Positions 52,631-61,213 of a stretch of 64,000 bases of DNA are shown one piece after another; positions within the stretch are counted from its first letter, which is position 1; each line of letters opens with the position of its first letter. The position numbers and the translations under genes were made by a program. A model generated the notes under the pieces. It saw only the letters and a program-made list of their open reading frames with translations, was not told the origin of the DNA and searched no databases. Origin of the DNA: an uncultured Lutibacter sp. (GTDB lineage Bacteria; Bacteroidota; Bacteroidia; Flavobacteriales; Flavobacteriaceae); contig NZ_CANLZZ010000007.1 of NCBI RefSeq assembly GCF_947495725.1, positions 1-64,000 on the forward strand, written 5' to 3'.

Positions 52631-53629
52631 ATGAGTAAAAAGAAAAAATACATCGCCAACGAAGCTCGTTACGAGAAAATGAATTACCGTAGAACTGGTA
52701 ATAGCGGCTTATTATTACCTGAACTTTCACTAGGTTTATGGCATAACTTTGGAAGAAACGACGATTTTAAAAACGCAAGAAACCTTTTAAAATGTGCTTT
52801 TGACAATGGAATTACACATTTTGATTTAGCCAACAATTACGGTCCTCCTTACGGTTCAGCTGAAACTACGTTTGGTAAAATATTGAAGAAAGATTTCAAA
52901 AAATATAGAGATGAATTAATTATTTCATCAAAAGCTGGTTATGATATGTGGCCTGGACCTTATGGAGATTTAGGTTCTAAGAAATATTTAATGGCTAGTT
53001 TAGATCAAAGTTTAAAACGTATGGGGTTAGATTATGTTGATATTTTTTATCACCATAGACCAGATAACGATACTCCTTTAGAGGAAACTATGGGAGCTTT
53101 GGATTTAATTGTACGCCAAGGAAAAGCATTGTATGTTGGTATTTCCAATTACAGACCAGAAAGAGCTGCTGAAGCATTTAAAATATTAAAAGATTTAGGA
53201 ACTCCTTGTTTAATTCATCAACCAAGATATAGTATGTTAGATCGTTGGGTTGAAGATGGCTTGTTAGATTTATTAGGAAATGAAGGTGTTGGTGCTATTC
53301 CGTTTTCTCCATTAGGACAAGGAATGTTAACTGATAAATATTTAAATGGTTTTCCTGAAGATTCTAGAGCTGTAAAAGATGGTCGTTATTTAAAAACGGA
53401 TCAAATTAATACGCAATTAGATAAAATTAGAGCGTTAAATGAAATTGCTAAGGAAAGAGGTCAAAGCCTAGCGCAAATGGCAATAGCTTGGATTTTAAAA
53501 GACGAAAGAATAACTTCGGTATTAATTGGAGCCAGTAAAACTGAACAAATTTTGGATAGTTTAAAAGCTACAGAAAATACTAATTTTAGTAAAGCAGAAT
53601 TAGATAAAATTGAAGGAATTTTGAAGTAA
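52631..53629 (+). CDS. Aldo/keto reductase, YghZ-type
   Basis: This 332-residue protein is an aldo/keto reductase with catalytic Asp/Tyr in FDLANNYGPPYGSAE, Lys in SSKAGYDMWPGPYGDLGS and the YHH motif in DIFYHHRPD. The MWPGPYGDLGSKKYLMASLDQSLKRMGLDYVD stretch (read in parts) is typical of the YghZ/L-glyceraldehyde 3-phosphate reductase group, which also reduces methylglyoxal. The NADPH site is in IPFSPLGQGMLTDKY and the SVLIGASKTEQ strand. The physiological substrate is unclear. Confidence 0.92.
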   Translation: MSKKKKYIANEARYEKMNYRRTGNSGLLLPELSLGLWHNFGRNDDFKNARNLLKCAFDNGITHFDLANNYGPPYGSAETTFGKILKKDFKKYRDELIISSKAGYDMWPGPYGDLGSKKYLMASLDQSLKRMGLDYVDIFYHHRPDNDTPLEETMGALDLIVRQGKALYVGISNYRPERAAEAFKILKDLGTPCLIHQPRYSMLDRWVEDGLLDLLGNEGVGAIPFSPLGQGMLTDKYLNGFPEDSRAVKDGRYLKTDQINTQLDKIRALNEIAKERGQSLAQMAIAWILKDERITSVLIGASKTEQILDSLKATENTNFSKAELDKIEGILK

Positions 53630-53662
53630 AAATCTCTTCTTTTTACTCAAACATTTATTTAT

Positions 53663-53697
53663 ACCTATCAAGTTTTAAAAACTTGATAGGTTTTTTA
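53663..53697 (+). terminator. Terminator after the aldo/keto reductase gene
   Basis: ACCTATCAAGTTT and AAACTTGATAGGT form a 13-bp stem followed by a T run. The rest of the 335-bp gap to 53965 is A/T-rich and shows no clear promoter consensus. Confidence 0.85.
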
Positions 53698-53964
53698 TTT
53701 TTATTATAAAACCTAAACTATAGTTTTTGTAAAACAAAGACCGTTTTAAGTGCATTTTTTTCGTTCAATTGTTTTAATCTTTTAGAAAAACGTCTTCTAT
53801 TTATTAAAAAATTCACATTTAACACCCTGAATATCAACATTTATAAAAATTATATAAATTATTTTCAAATATTTTTAAACCTAATTTAAACCTTTTAATT
53901 TCTAAATAGTCTAAATGCAGATTCAAATAACTTGAATTAAAAAACTAAATTAAAAAAGATACAT

Positions 53965-54288
53965 ATGATGACTAAAAACTTAATTAAAGGAATTTTATTT
54001 GCAGGAGTTTTCTCGATGGCTATTTCTGTAAACGCACAAGACGCTGTTAAAAAAGTAAAACCGGCTCCAACACCTGAAAAATTATTGAAAAATTTTGATA
54101 CTGATAAAAACGGTTCAATTAACAAAGCGGAAGCAGAAGCAAATAAAAACCAAAGTATTTTTAAAAGGTTTGACAAAATTGACACAGATAAAAATGGTGA
54201 GATTTCTAAATCTGAGTTACAAACTATGATCGACAAAAGAAACAATCAGAAAAAAGGAGAAAAAAAAGGTAAAAAGGTACAAGAGTAA
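53965..54288 (+). CDS. Secreted EF-hand calcium-binding protein
   Basis: This 107-residue protein has a signal peptide (LIKGILFAGVFSMAISVNAQ) and two EF-hand loops, DTDKNGSINKAE and DTDKNGEISKSE, with the usual 1-3-5-12 Asp/Asn/Glu ligands. It ends in a Lys-rich tail (KKGEKKGKKVQE). It should bind calcium in the periplasm or outside; a target is unknown. It is monocistronic, with a strong terminator after it. Confidence 0.9.
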   Translation: MMTKNLIKGILFAGVFSMAISVNAQDAVKKVKPAPTPEKLLKNFDTDKNGSINKAEAEANKNQSIFKRFDKIDTDKNGEISKSELQTMIDKRNNQKKGEKKGKKVQE

Positions 54289-54314
54289 TATAGTTTTTCA
54301 ACTTTTTATTAAAA

Positions 54315-54354
54315 CAAAAAAGGCTGTTTAAATCAATTAAACAGCCTTTTTTTT
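54315..54354. terminator. Bidirectional terminator between EF-hand gene and rimO
   Basis: GGCTGTTTAA and TTAAACAGCC pair around ATCAA, flanked by A and T runs. Confidence 0.88.
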
Positions 54355-54371
54355 ATAGTTTATATTTGAAA

Positions 54372-55682
54372 TTACACTGGTACTCCGTATAAATCAAATT
54401 CTGTTGCTTCTGTAATTTTAATATTCGCAAATTTCCCTATTTGTACATAATGCTTTGTGGCATCAATTAACACCTCATTATCAACATCTGGCGAATCGAA
54501 TTCAGTTCTTCCAACAAAAACATTTCCATCTTTACGATCTATAATTACTTTAAATTCCTTACCAACTTTTTCTTGATTTAAATCCCAAGATATCTGGCTC
54601 TGAATTTCCATAATTTCATTTACGCGCTGTTGTTTTACTTCCTCAGGAACATCATCTTCTAAATTTGCTGCGTGTGTATTTTCTTCGTGTGAATAAGCAA
54701 AAGCTCCTAAACGCTCAAAACGCATTTCTTGAACCCAATCCTTTAATTCTTGAAAAGCTTCTTCTGTTTCACCAGGATAACCAACAATTAATGTAGTTCT
54801 AATTGCCATATCTGGAACCGACTTTCTAAATTCCTTAATCAAGTTTGTGGTTTTTTCATGTGAAGTTCCACGTCTCATTGATTTTAAAATGTCATCATTT
54901 ATATGCTGTAAAGGAATATCTAAATAATTACATACTTTTGGTTCGTTATGAATTACTTCCAATACATCTAATGGAAATCCTGTTGGAAACGCATAATGCA
55001 ATCGAATCCATTCTATTCCATCTATTTTTGCTAGTTCTTTTAGTAATTCGGCTAAAGCTCTTCTTTTATAAATATCTAAACCATAAAAAGTTAAGTCCTG
55101 AGCAATTAAAATAAGTTCTTTTATTCCTTTTTTGGCTAATTTAGTTGCTTCAATTACCAAATCTTCTATTGGTGTTGAAACATGTTTACCTCTCATTAAT
55201 GGAATTGCACAAAATGAACATGGTCTATCACAACCTTCTGCTATTTTTAAATAAGCATAATGTGTTGGTGTAGTTGTTAATCTTTCACCAACCAATTCAT
55301 GTTTATAATCTGCATCTAAAACTTTTAACAAGTTTGGTAAATCGTGTGTTCCAAAAAACTCATCCACATTAGGAATCTCTTTTTCTAAATCTGGCTTATA
55401 ACGTTCACTTAAACAACCCGAAACATACACTCTATCAACTTCACCTTGCTCTTTCTTATTCACATAATGTAGAATGGTATTTATAGATTCTTCTTTTGCA
55501 TCACCAATAAAACCACATGTGTTTATAACAACAATGTTTCCTTCATCATTTTCATCTTCGTGAACTACATTTTTGTCATTCGCCTTTAATTGCCCCATTA
55601 ATACCTCACTATCGTAAACATTTTTTGAACAACCCAGTGTTACAACATTAATTTTATTATCTTTTTTTTCTTTTGTACGCAC
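54372..55682 (-). CDS. rimO: Ribosomal protein S12 methylthiotransferase RimO
   Basis: This 436-residue radical-SAM methylthiotransferase has the N-terminal UPF0004 domain with its cluster cysteines (LGCSKNVYDSE, NTCGFIGDAKEES, VSGCLSERY), the radical-SAM C-x3-C-x2-C motif in CDRPCSFCAIP, and a C-terminal TRAM domain (about 370-436). It adds a methylthio group to an Asp of ribosomal protein S12. In flavobacteria rimO usually follows ftsY; here a serine hydrolase gene on the other strand lies between them. Confidence 0.95.
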   Translation of the reverse strand: MRTKEKKDNKINVVTLGCSKNVYDSEVLMGQLKANDKNVVHEDENDEGNIVVINTCGFIGDAKEESINTILHYVNKKEQGEVDRVYVSGCLSERYKPDLEKEIPNVDEFFGTHDLPNLLKVLDADYKHELVGERLTTTPTHYAYLKIAEGCDRPCSFCAIPLMRGKHVSTPIEDLVIEATKLAKKGIKELILIAQDLTFYGLDIYKRRALAELLKELAKIDGIEWIRLHYAFPTGFPLDVLEVIHNEPKVCNYLDIPLQHINDDILKSMRRGTSHEKTTNLIKEFRKSVPDMAIRTTLIVGYPGETEEAFQELKDWVQEMRFERLGAFAYSHEENTHAANLEDDVPEEVKQQRVNEIMEIQSQISWDLNQEKVGKEFKVIIDRKDGNVFVGRTEFDSPDVDNEVLIDATKHYVQIGKFANIKITEATEFDLYGVPV

Positions 55683-55711
55683 AAATAATTATTTTAAATA
55701 TTATTTTTTTG

Positions 55712-55719
55712 CAAAAGTA
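55712..55719 (-). promoter_or_regulatory. -7 element of the rimO promoter
   Basis: The minus strand reads TACTTTTG, matching TAnnTTTG, 29 bases before the rimO start. Confidence 0.5.
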
Positions 55720-55771
55720 ATCAAACCTTTTTAAATAGATTGAGTCTAAATACATATAACCTTGTTAAAGT

Positions 55772-56842
55772 ATGAAAACCTATTATTACATTTTTACACT
55801 TATTTTTATTTTCTATGCTTGTTCTAAAGCCGACGCTGATATTTCGCAACCAATTAATCAACAAGAAATGTACTTTCCTCCTATTGATAATAATTATTGG
55901 GAAACTATTTCAATAAATGATTTAAATTGGAACGAGCAAGAAGTTCAACCATTATTAAATTATCTTGAAGAAACACATGCTAAAAGTTTTATTGTATTAT
56001 ATAACGGTCAAATTGTCATTGAAAAATACTTTAATAATCACGCTGAAACAAAACCTTGGTATTGGGCAAGTGCAGGAAAAACACTAACAGCCACAACAAT
56101 TGGAATCGCCGAACAAAATGGAATAATTAATATTAATACCAAAGTTTCTAATTATTTAGGAGACAATTGGACAAGCGCTCCGCTTTCTAAAGAACACTTA
56201 ATTACTTCTAGTCATTTACTAACTATGACTTCTGGTTTAGACGATGGTAACGGTGATAATGTTTCTTCTTCAAATTTAATCTATAAGGCAGATGCTGGTT
56301 CAAGATGGGCTTACCATAACGTGTATGTAAAATTACAAGATATTATTACAAACGCTACTAATGAAGACTTTTCAACGTATTTTAAAACTCATTTAAAGGA
56401 TAAAATTGGAATGACAGGCACTTGGATACAAACGGGTGATTTAAGCGTTTACTGGAGTAACACTCGCAGCATGGCACGGTTTGGCTTATTAGCCTTAAAT
56501 AAAGGAAAGTGGATGGACACGCAAATTGTAAACTCCGCTTTTTTTAATGATGCCACAAATACTTCGCAATCAATTAACAAAGCTTATGGTTACTTATGGT
56601 GGTTAAATGGCAAAGAAAGCTATCATTTACCCCAAACCCAATTTGAATTTTCTGGAAAACTAATTCCAAATGCTCCTGATGATATGTTTGCTGCACTTGG
56701 TAAAAATGATCAAAAAATTTATGTAGTTCCTAGCAAAAAACTAGTTATAATAAGAATGGGCGATAGCGCGGAAGATTCGAACTTTGCACTTTCTTCGTTT
56801 GATAACAACCTTTGGGAGAAAATTAACAAAGTTTTAAATTAA
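55772..56842 (+). CDS. Serine hydrolase, class C beta-lactamase-like, lipoprotein
   Basis: This 356-residue protein has a lipoprotein signal (IFYAC then SKADAD, Cys17), the S-x-x-K motif SAGK (in WASAGKTLTATTIG) and the Y-x-N motif YHN in RWAYHNVY. A third motif is less clear, as in many esterase-like members. It is probably a periplasmic or surface hydrolase of the beta-lactamase/D-Ala-carboxypeptidase fold. The substrate is unknown. It is inserted between ftsY and rimO on the opposite strand. Confidence 0.9.
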   Translation: MKTYYYIFTLIFIFYACSKADADISQPINQQEMYFPPIDNNYWETISINDLNWNEQEVQPLLNYLEETHAKSFIVLYNGQIVIEKYFNNHAETKPWYWASAGKTLTATTIGIAEQNGIININTKVSNYLGDNWTSAPLSKEHLITSSHLLTMTSGLDDGNGDNVSSSNLIYKADAGSRWAYHNVYVKLQDIITNATNEDFSTYFKTHLKDKIGMTGTWIQTGDLSVYWSNTRSMARFGLLALNKGKWMDTQIVNSAFFNDATNTSQSINKAYGYLWWLNGKESYHLPQTQFEFSGKLIPNAPDDMFAALGKNDQKIYVVPSKKLVIIRMGDSAEDSNFALSSFDNNLWEKINKVLN

Positions 56843-56878
56843 AAAACCTCCTAAACTAAAACAGTAAAAGAGGTTTTT
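56841..56878. terminator. Weak hairpin between serine hydrolase gene and ftsY
   Basis: AAAAAACCTC and GAGGTTTTT pair around a loop of about 19 bases between convergent genes. The stem is A/T-rich. Confidence 0.5.
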
Positions 56879-56907
56879 AAAATATTTTTTAAGACAAAAC
56901 AAATTCT

Positions 56908-57861
56908 TTATTTAAAAAAAGAATCTACAAATTCAATTTTATTAAATACTTGTAAATCGTCTATGCCTTCTCCAACACCAATATATTTTACAGGAATTTG
57001 AAATTGATCCGAAATACCAATAACAACTCCACCCTTTGCCGTACCATCTAATTTAGTTACTGCTAAAGAAGTAACCTCTGTTGCCAAAGTAAACTGTTTA
57101 GCCTGTTCAAAAGCATTTTGCCCTGTTGAACCATCTAAAACTAATAAAACGTCGTGCGGTGCATCTTCAACAACTTTTTGCATTACACGTTTAATTTTTG
57201 TTAACTCATTCATTAAATTAACTTTATTGTGCAATCTTCCCGCGGTATCAATAATTACAACATCAGCATCTTGAGATACAGCAGATTTTAACGTATCATA
57301 TGCCACAGAAGCAGGATCACTTCCCATTTCCTGACGCACAATTGGTACATTAACTCTATCGGCCCAAACTTGAAGCTGATCAATTGCAGCCGCTCTAAAA
57401 GTATCTGCAGCACCCAATACCACCTTTAATCCTTTTTTTGAAAACTGAGATGCTAATTTTCCAATAGTAGTTGTTTTTCCAACCCCATTTACTCCAACAA
57501 CCATTATAACATAAGGCTTTTTACCTTCAGGTATCGTAAACTCTGTATCGTTACCAACGTTTGTTTCTGCTAATAAACCAGCAATTTCTTCTCTTAAAAT
57601 TGAATTTAATTCATCCGTTCCTAAGTATTTATCTTTAGCAACTCGTTCTTCAATACGATCAATAACTTTTAAAGTTGTTTCAACACCAACATCCGATGAT
57701 ACTAATACTTCCTCTAAATTATCTAAAACATCATCATCTACTTTAGTTTTTCCAGCTACAGCTTTTGATAGTTTAGAAAAAAATGATGTTTTACTTTTTT
57801 CTAAACCTTTATCTAATGTTTCCTTTTTTTCTTTCGAAAATATTCTTTTAAATAAACTCAT
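56908..57861 (-). CDS. ftsY: Signal recognition particle receptor FtsY
   Basis: This 317-residue SRP GTPase has a short N-terminal basic segment, the helical N domain (about 20-90) and the NG GTPase: GVNGVGKTTTIGKLA (G1), DTFRAAAIDQLQVWADR, DTAGRLHNK (G3) and TKLDGTAKGGV (G4). It is the membrane receptor for SRP-ribosome complexes. It lacks the long acidic A domain of E. coli FtsY, as usual in Bacteroidota. It has its own promoter and follows the small ribosomal protein genes. Confidence 0.96.
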   Translation of the reverse strand: MSLFKRIFSKEKKETLDKGLEKSKTSFFSKLSKAVAGKTKVDDDVLDNLEEVLVSSDVGVETTLKVIDRIEERVAKDKYLGTDELNSILREEIAGLLAETNVGNDTEFTIPEGKKPYVIMVVGVNGVGKTTTIGKLASQFSKKGLKVVLGAADTFRAAAIDQLQVWADRVNVPIVRQEMGSDPASVAYDTLKSAVSQDADVVIIDTAGRLHNKVNLMNELTKIKRVMQKVVEDAPHDVLLVLDGSTGQNAFEQAKQFTLATEVTSLAVTKLDGTAKGGVVIGISDQFQIPVKYIGVGEGIDDLQVFNKIEFVDSFFK

Positions 57862-57967
57862 TTTTATGTTTCAATTTTATTTTTCCAAATTGCCAAATTG
57901 AACAATTCTGAATTAACATAGCAGTATATAATATAAGGTTTAAGAAAAGCCATATACAATACTAATG

Positions 57968-57996
57968 CAAATATATAACAGAAAAGCTACCCTCAA
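57968..57996 (-). promoter_or_regulatory. Promoter of ftsY
   Basis: On the minus strand TTG (57996-57994), an 18-base spacer and TATATTTG (57975-57968) match the Bacteroidota consensus. Confidence 0.55.
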
Positions 57997-58015
57997 TGCA
58001 ATTGAAAGTAGCTTT
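57983..58015 (-). terminator. Hairpin after the DUF4295 gene
   Basis: AAAGCTAC (57983-57990) pairs with GTAGCTTT (58008-58015) across a 17-base loop. It may partly end the ribosomal-protein message before ftsY, and it overlaps the ftsY promoter. Confidence 0.4.
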
Positions 58016-58040
58016 ATAAATTATTTTGTAAACAAAAATT

Positions 58041-58193
58041 TTATTTTTTGCTCAAAAAGTCTTTTACGTTTGCTGGATCCATAATTGACTCTACAAAAGT
58101 GTAAGCTCCAGATTTTGGAGACTTTACCATTTTTATAGCCTTTGTTAATCTTTTTGATCCTGTTTGTAATGATGCTACCGATTTCTTTGCCAT
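58041..58193 (-). CDS. DUF4295 small basic protein
   Basis: The 50 residues start MAKKSVASLQTGSKRLTKAI and end VESIMDPANVKDFLSKK. This matches the DUF4295 family, short basic proteins encoded directly after rpmG in Bacteroidota and thought to associate with the ribosome. It follows rpmG by nine bases. The role is inferred from basic charge and context. Confidence 0.9.
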   Translation of the reverse strand: MAKKSVASLQTGSKRLTKAIKMVKSPKSGAYTFVESIMDPANVKDFLSKK

Positions 58194-58202
58194 GGTCCTA
58201 TA

Positions 58203-58388
58203 TTATTTAATTTCTTTATGAACAGTCATTTTCTTCAAGATAGGATTGAATTTTTTAATTTCCATTCTATCAGGAGTATTCTTTTTATTCTTAGTAGTAA
58301 TGTATCTTGAAGTTCCTGGTTTACCAGAAGCTTTATGCTCAGTACATTCTAAAATTACCTGAATTCTATTTCCTTTTGTCTTTGCCAT
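58203..58388 (-). CDS. rpmG: 50S ribosomal protein L33
   Basis: The 61 residues ([19 protein letters not shown], then [20 protein letters not shown]) match bacterial L33 over its full length. Only one cysteine is present (ECTEHK), so this is the Zn-free C-minus form. It lies 7 bases after rpmB. Confidence 0.97.
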   Translation of the reverse strand: MAKTKGNRIQVILECTEHKASGKPGTSRYITTKNKKNTPDRMEIKKFNPILKKMTVHKEIK

Positions 58389-58395
58389 TACTTAA

Positions 58396-58635
58396 TTATT
58401 TTTTTAAGAAACCTTTTTCTCTAGCTTCTTTGAAAACTGCAGAGATTCCTTTTTTATTAATATTTTTTAAAGCAGATGTTGACACTTTAAGTGTAATCCA
58501 CTTATCTTCTTCCGGAATATAAAAACGCTTCTTAATTAAGTTAGCGTCAAATTTTCTTTTAGTTCTATTCAAAGCATGAGAAACATTGTTCCCAACCATT
58601 GCTTTTTTTCCAGTAAGTTCACAAACTCTTGACAT
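58396..58635 (-). CDS. rpmB: 50S ribosomal protein L28
   Basis: The 79 residues (MSRVCELTGKKAMVGNNVSH, then NRTKRKFDANL and RFYIPEEDKWITLKVSTSAL) match L28 over its full length. It heads the rpmB-rpmG-DUF4295 unit, which is well conserved in Bacteroidota, and has its own promoter. Confidence 0.97.
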   Translation of the reverse strand: MSRVCELTGKKAMVGNNVSHALNRTKRKFDANLIKKRFYIPEEDKWITLKVSTSALKNINKKGISAVFKEAREKGFLKK

Positions 58636-58674
58636 AATTCTGTACCTTTTTTAATGTATTCTCAAAACGAGATG

Positions 58675-58705
58675 CAAAATTAATTCTTTAAATCTAAATA
58701 CACAA
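58675..58705 (-). promoter_or_regulatory. Promoter of the rpmB unit
   Basis: On the minus strand TTG (58705-58703), a 20-base spacer and TAATTTTG (58682-58675) match the consensus. Confidence 0.5.
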
Positions 58706-58715
58706 ACTTATTTTG

Positions 58716-59960
58716 CTAGTTTTTTAAAATTTCTTTCCTTAGCATTTCTAATGCTTTTGTTGAGGCTCTTTCAATTACCTTTTCTCTTGGTTTTCCAAAG
58801 AAAAATTCTTCAGAAAAAACTTTAGTTGGTGTTGCAATAGCAATAAACACGACGCCTACTGATTTATCTGTTACATCTGTTGTAGGTCCTGCGTTACCAG
58901 TAGTAGCGATTGCATAATTTGTTTTAAATTTTTGCTGTATTCCAATGGCCATGGCTTCTGCTACTTCTCCACTCACCACAGAATTATCTTCAATAATTTT
59001 TTTAGAAACATTTAATTCTGAAACTTTTACAGCCGCATTATACGCAACAATTGCTCCCATAAAATACTTTGATGCCCCAGGAATTGCCGTTAACATTTTA
59101 GAAATAGCACCTCCTGTACAACTTTCTGCGGTAGCAATTGACTGTTTTTTATCTTTTAGTAACTTTCCAATGGCTACTTCTATTGTTTCATTTTCATCAA
59201 ATCCTATAATTAAATCGGGAATAATTTTTTCTAATTTACCAACTTCAATCGAAATACTTTTTTCAAGTTCATTTTTAATTTTTCCTTTTCCAGATAACCT
59301 TAACCTCACTCTCCCATAATTTGGTAAATACGCTAACTTAATATTTGAAGGTAATTGATTTTCCCAGGCTTCAATTTTTTCAGCTAACATACTTTCACCC
59401 ATTCCATATGTTAAAATAGTTTTGTGTATAATATATGGTAAATTAAATGATTCAATAGTTTTGGGAAGTACACTATCTGTCATTAAACCTTTCATTTCAT
59501 TTGGAACTCCGGGCAACGAAACAACTACCTTATTATTCTTATTAAACCACATACCAGGAGCAGTTCCCCAATTATTCTTTAAAGCAATACATTTAGATGG
59601 CACTAACGCCTGCTGACGATTAATTTCAGTAAATGGGTAATTCATTTTAGCAAACATTGCCTTGTTGTTTTCAACAATTTCTTCATTTAAAATCAACGTA
59701 TCATTAAAATATTCTGCTAAAGTTATTTTTGTAATATCATCTTTTGTTGGTCCTAATCCTCCTGTTATTATAACAATGTCGCTATTTTTTTGTGCTTGTT
59801 TTAAAGCTGAAACAATATGCTGTTTATTGTCTTGAATTGACGTAATTTGATAAACAGAAACTCCAATTTTATTTAATTCTTCTGCTATCCATTTTGAATT
59901 TGAATCTAATATTTGTCCTATTAAAATTTCATCTCCAATTGTTATTATTTCTGCTTGCAT
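58716..59960 (-). CDS. cinA: CinA-like competence/damage-inducible protein
   Basis: This 414-residue protein has the N-terminal MoCF/COG1058 domain (about 1-170; EIITIGDEILIGQILDSNS, TGGLGPTKDDIT, SLPGVPNEMKGLM) and the C-terminal CinA amidase-type domain (about 255-414; TAESCTGGAISKMLTAIPGAS, ATTGNAGPTTDVTDKSVG). The first type can hydrolyse ADP-ribose or similar; the second deamidates NMN in the pyridine nucleotide cycle. Both domains appear complete. It is upstream of rpmB on the same strand. Confidence 0.95.
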   Translation of the reverse strand: MQAEIITIGDEILIGQILDSNSKWIAEELNKIGVSVYQITSIQDNKQHIVSALKQAQKNSDIVIITGGLGPTKDDITKITLAEYFNDTLILNEEIVENNKAMFAKMNYPFTEINRQQALVPSKCIALKNNWGTAPGMWFNKNNKVVVSLPGVPNEMKGLMTDSVLPKTIESFNLPYIIHKTILTYGMGESMLAEKIEAWENQLPSNIKLAYLPNYGRVRLRLSGKGKIKNELEKSISIEVGKLEKIIPDLIIGFDENETIEVAIGKLLKDKKQSIATAESCTGGAISKMLTAIPGASKYFMGAIVAYNAAVKVSELNVSKKIIEDNSVVSGEVAEAMAIGIQQKFKTNYAIATTGNAGPTTDVTDKSVGVVFIAIATPTKVFSEEFFFGKPREKVIERASTKALEMLRKEILKN

Positions 59961-60061
59961 TTATCTGTATTATTTTTGGGTAAAAATAATCTTTTCAACG
60001 CAACCTTTTAAGGTTTTTAACATCTTCTTATTGAAAGAAAAAACTAAAACCTACTAACGCT

Positions 60062-60478
60062 ATGATATCTACTAATGAATTAACCGACAACGAACTACTT
60101 AAAAGAATTGAAAACTGTACTTTGAGTCCTTCATTTTTAACTCATGAGGTTTTATTACGACTTTCGTATATACTCATTAAAAAGTACGGAATAGATGAAG
60201 CAATAAATAAGACGGCCGAGATTAAAGAAAACTATTTTATAAATGCATTAAATAGTAATAAGTTTAATCGTACCTTAACAAGAGCCTACACGGAAATTTT
60301 ATATTACTTTATGCAAAATTCGCCAAAGAACGCAAGTTTTGAAAAAATTCTTCGCGATTTTCCAAGACTTAGATACAATTTTAAAAACTTAGTAAAAACA
60401 CACTACGGTTACGATATCTTGAAGGAGCATAGAAAAGAAGAACCTTCAGGAATGAAACCTATATTGTTTACCTTTTAA
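60062..60478 (+). CDS. Conserved hypothetical helical protein
   Basis: I cannot name a family for this 138-residue protein. It has no signal peptide or membrane segment and looks mainly helical (DNELLKRIENCTLSPSFLTH, INKTAEIKENYFINAL). It lies between cinA and a strong terminator, divergent from cinA by 101 bases. Confidence 0.7.
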   Translation: MISTNELTDNELLKRIENCTLSPSFLTHEVLLRLSYILIKKYGIDEAINKTAEIKENYFINALNSNKFNRTLTRAYTEILYYFMQNSPKNASFEKILRDFPRLRYNFKNLVKTHYGYDILKEHRKEEPSGMKPILFTF

Positions 60479-60480
60479 AA

Positions 60481-60513
60481 AAAAGCAGCTAAAGAAATTT
60501 AGCTGCTTTTTTT
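60481..60513. terminator. Bidirectional terminator
   Basis: AAAAGCAGCTAAA and TTTAGCTGCTTTT pair around GAAA with a T run after, between convergent genes. Confidence 0.9.
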
Positions 60514-61213
60514 ATTGAGTTCTAAAATCAAATATTTGTGATTCAGAACTATTACCATAACTATCTTTTGTTATAATTTTCCAATAATACACCTCATCTA
60601 CATTTAAGGTTAAATTATCTATTTTAGTACTTGTTGTATTTTGAATTAAAGTACTTGGTGGATTTGTTGTTGAAAGATACACATCGTAAGACTCAATATC
60701 TCCATCAGCATCACTTCCTACCCATTCTAATGAAGCGTTTGAATTACTTATCCCTCCAATTGTTGGACTTACCGCATCTGCTGGAAATGGGGCGTAATTT
60801 TCAACCGGTAAGCCCGCATTAAATAATTTCCATGTTTCACTTGTAGCTGTTGCAGAAGTTCCAGATGCTTTAGAAATTACTTTCCAAGAATAAGCCACAC
60901 CTCTCAATAATGTCATTGTTAATTGCGTCCCAGATGTTGAACTCTCAGTTGCTTGATTAGAATCTAAATTGGTCAAAACAACAGTATAAGTGCTTGTGTT
61001 TTTTGAAGCATTCCATTCAAAATCAACATTACTTTTAGTTTCTGAAACAATATTTCCTTGATTACATTCAGCATTTTTTAATGGTGATATTAATATTGCC
61101 GCCTCTGGAGATTCAACAATTGGTTGCTCATCAATATCATCGCCACCACCTCCGCAAGCCATTACAGATAAAACTAAGGTTAAAACAGCTATTTTTTTTA
61201 ATTTAATTATCAT
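60512..61213 (-). CDS. Fibronectin III-like surface lipoprotein
   Basis: This 233-residue protein has a lipoprotein signal (LVLSVMAC then GGGGDDID, Cys20) and two fibronectin-type III-like domains: about 40-130 (VDFEWNASKNTSTYTVVLTN, VAYSWKVISKAS) and about 138-233 (ASLEWVGSDADGDIESYDVY, DEVYYWKIITKDSYGNSSES). The W-x-V/I-x-S-K pattern is typical of these domains in Bacteroidota surface proteins. Its start overlaps the stop of the large beta-helix gene by four bases, so the two are translated together. It may bind or anchor the same glycan. Confidence 0.8.
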   Translation of the reverse strand: MIIKLKKIAVLTLVLSVMACGGGGDDIDEQPIVESPEAAILISPLKNAECNQGNIVSETKSNVDFEWNASKNTSTYTVVLTNLDSNQATESSTSGTQLTMTLLRGVAYSWKVISKASGTSATATSETWKLFNAGLPVENYAPFPADAVSPTIGGISNSNASLEWVGSDADGDIESYDVYLSTTNPPSTLIQNTTSTKIDNLTLNVDEVYYWKIITKDSYGNSSESQIFDFRTQ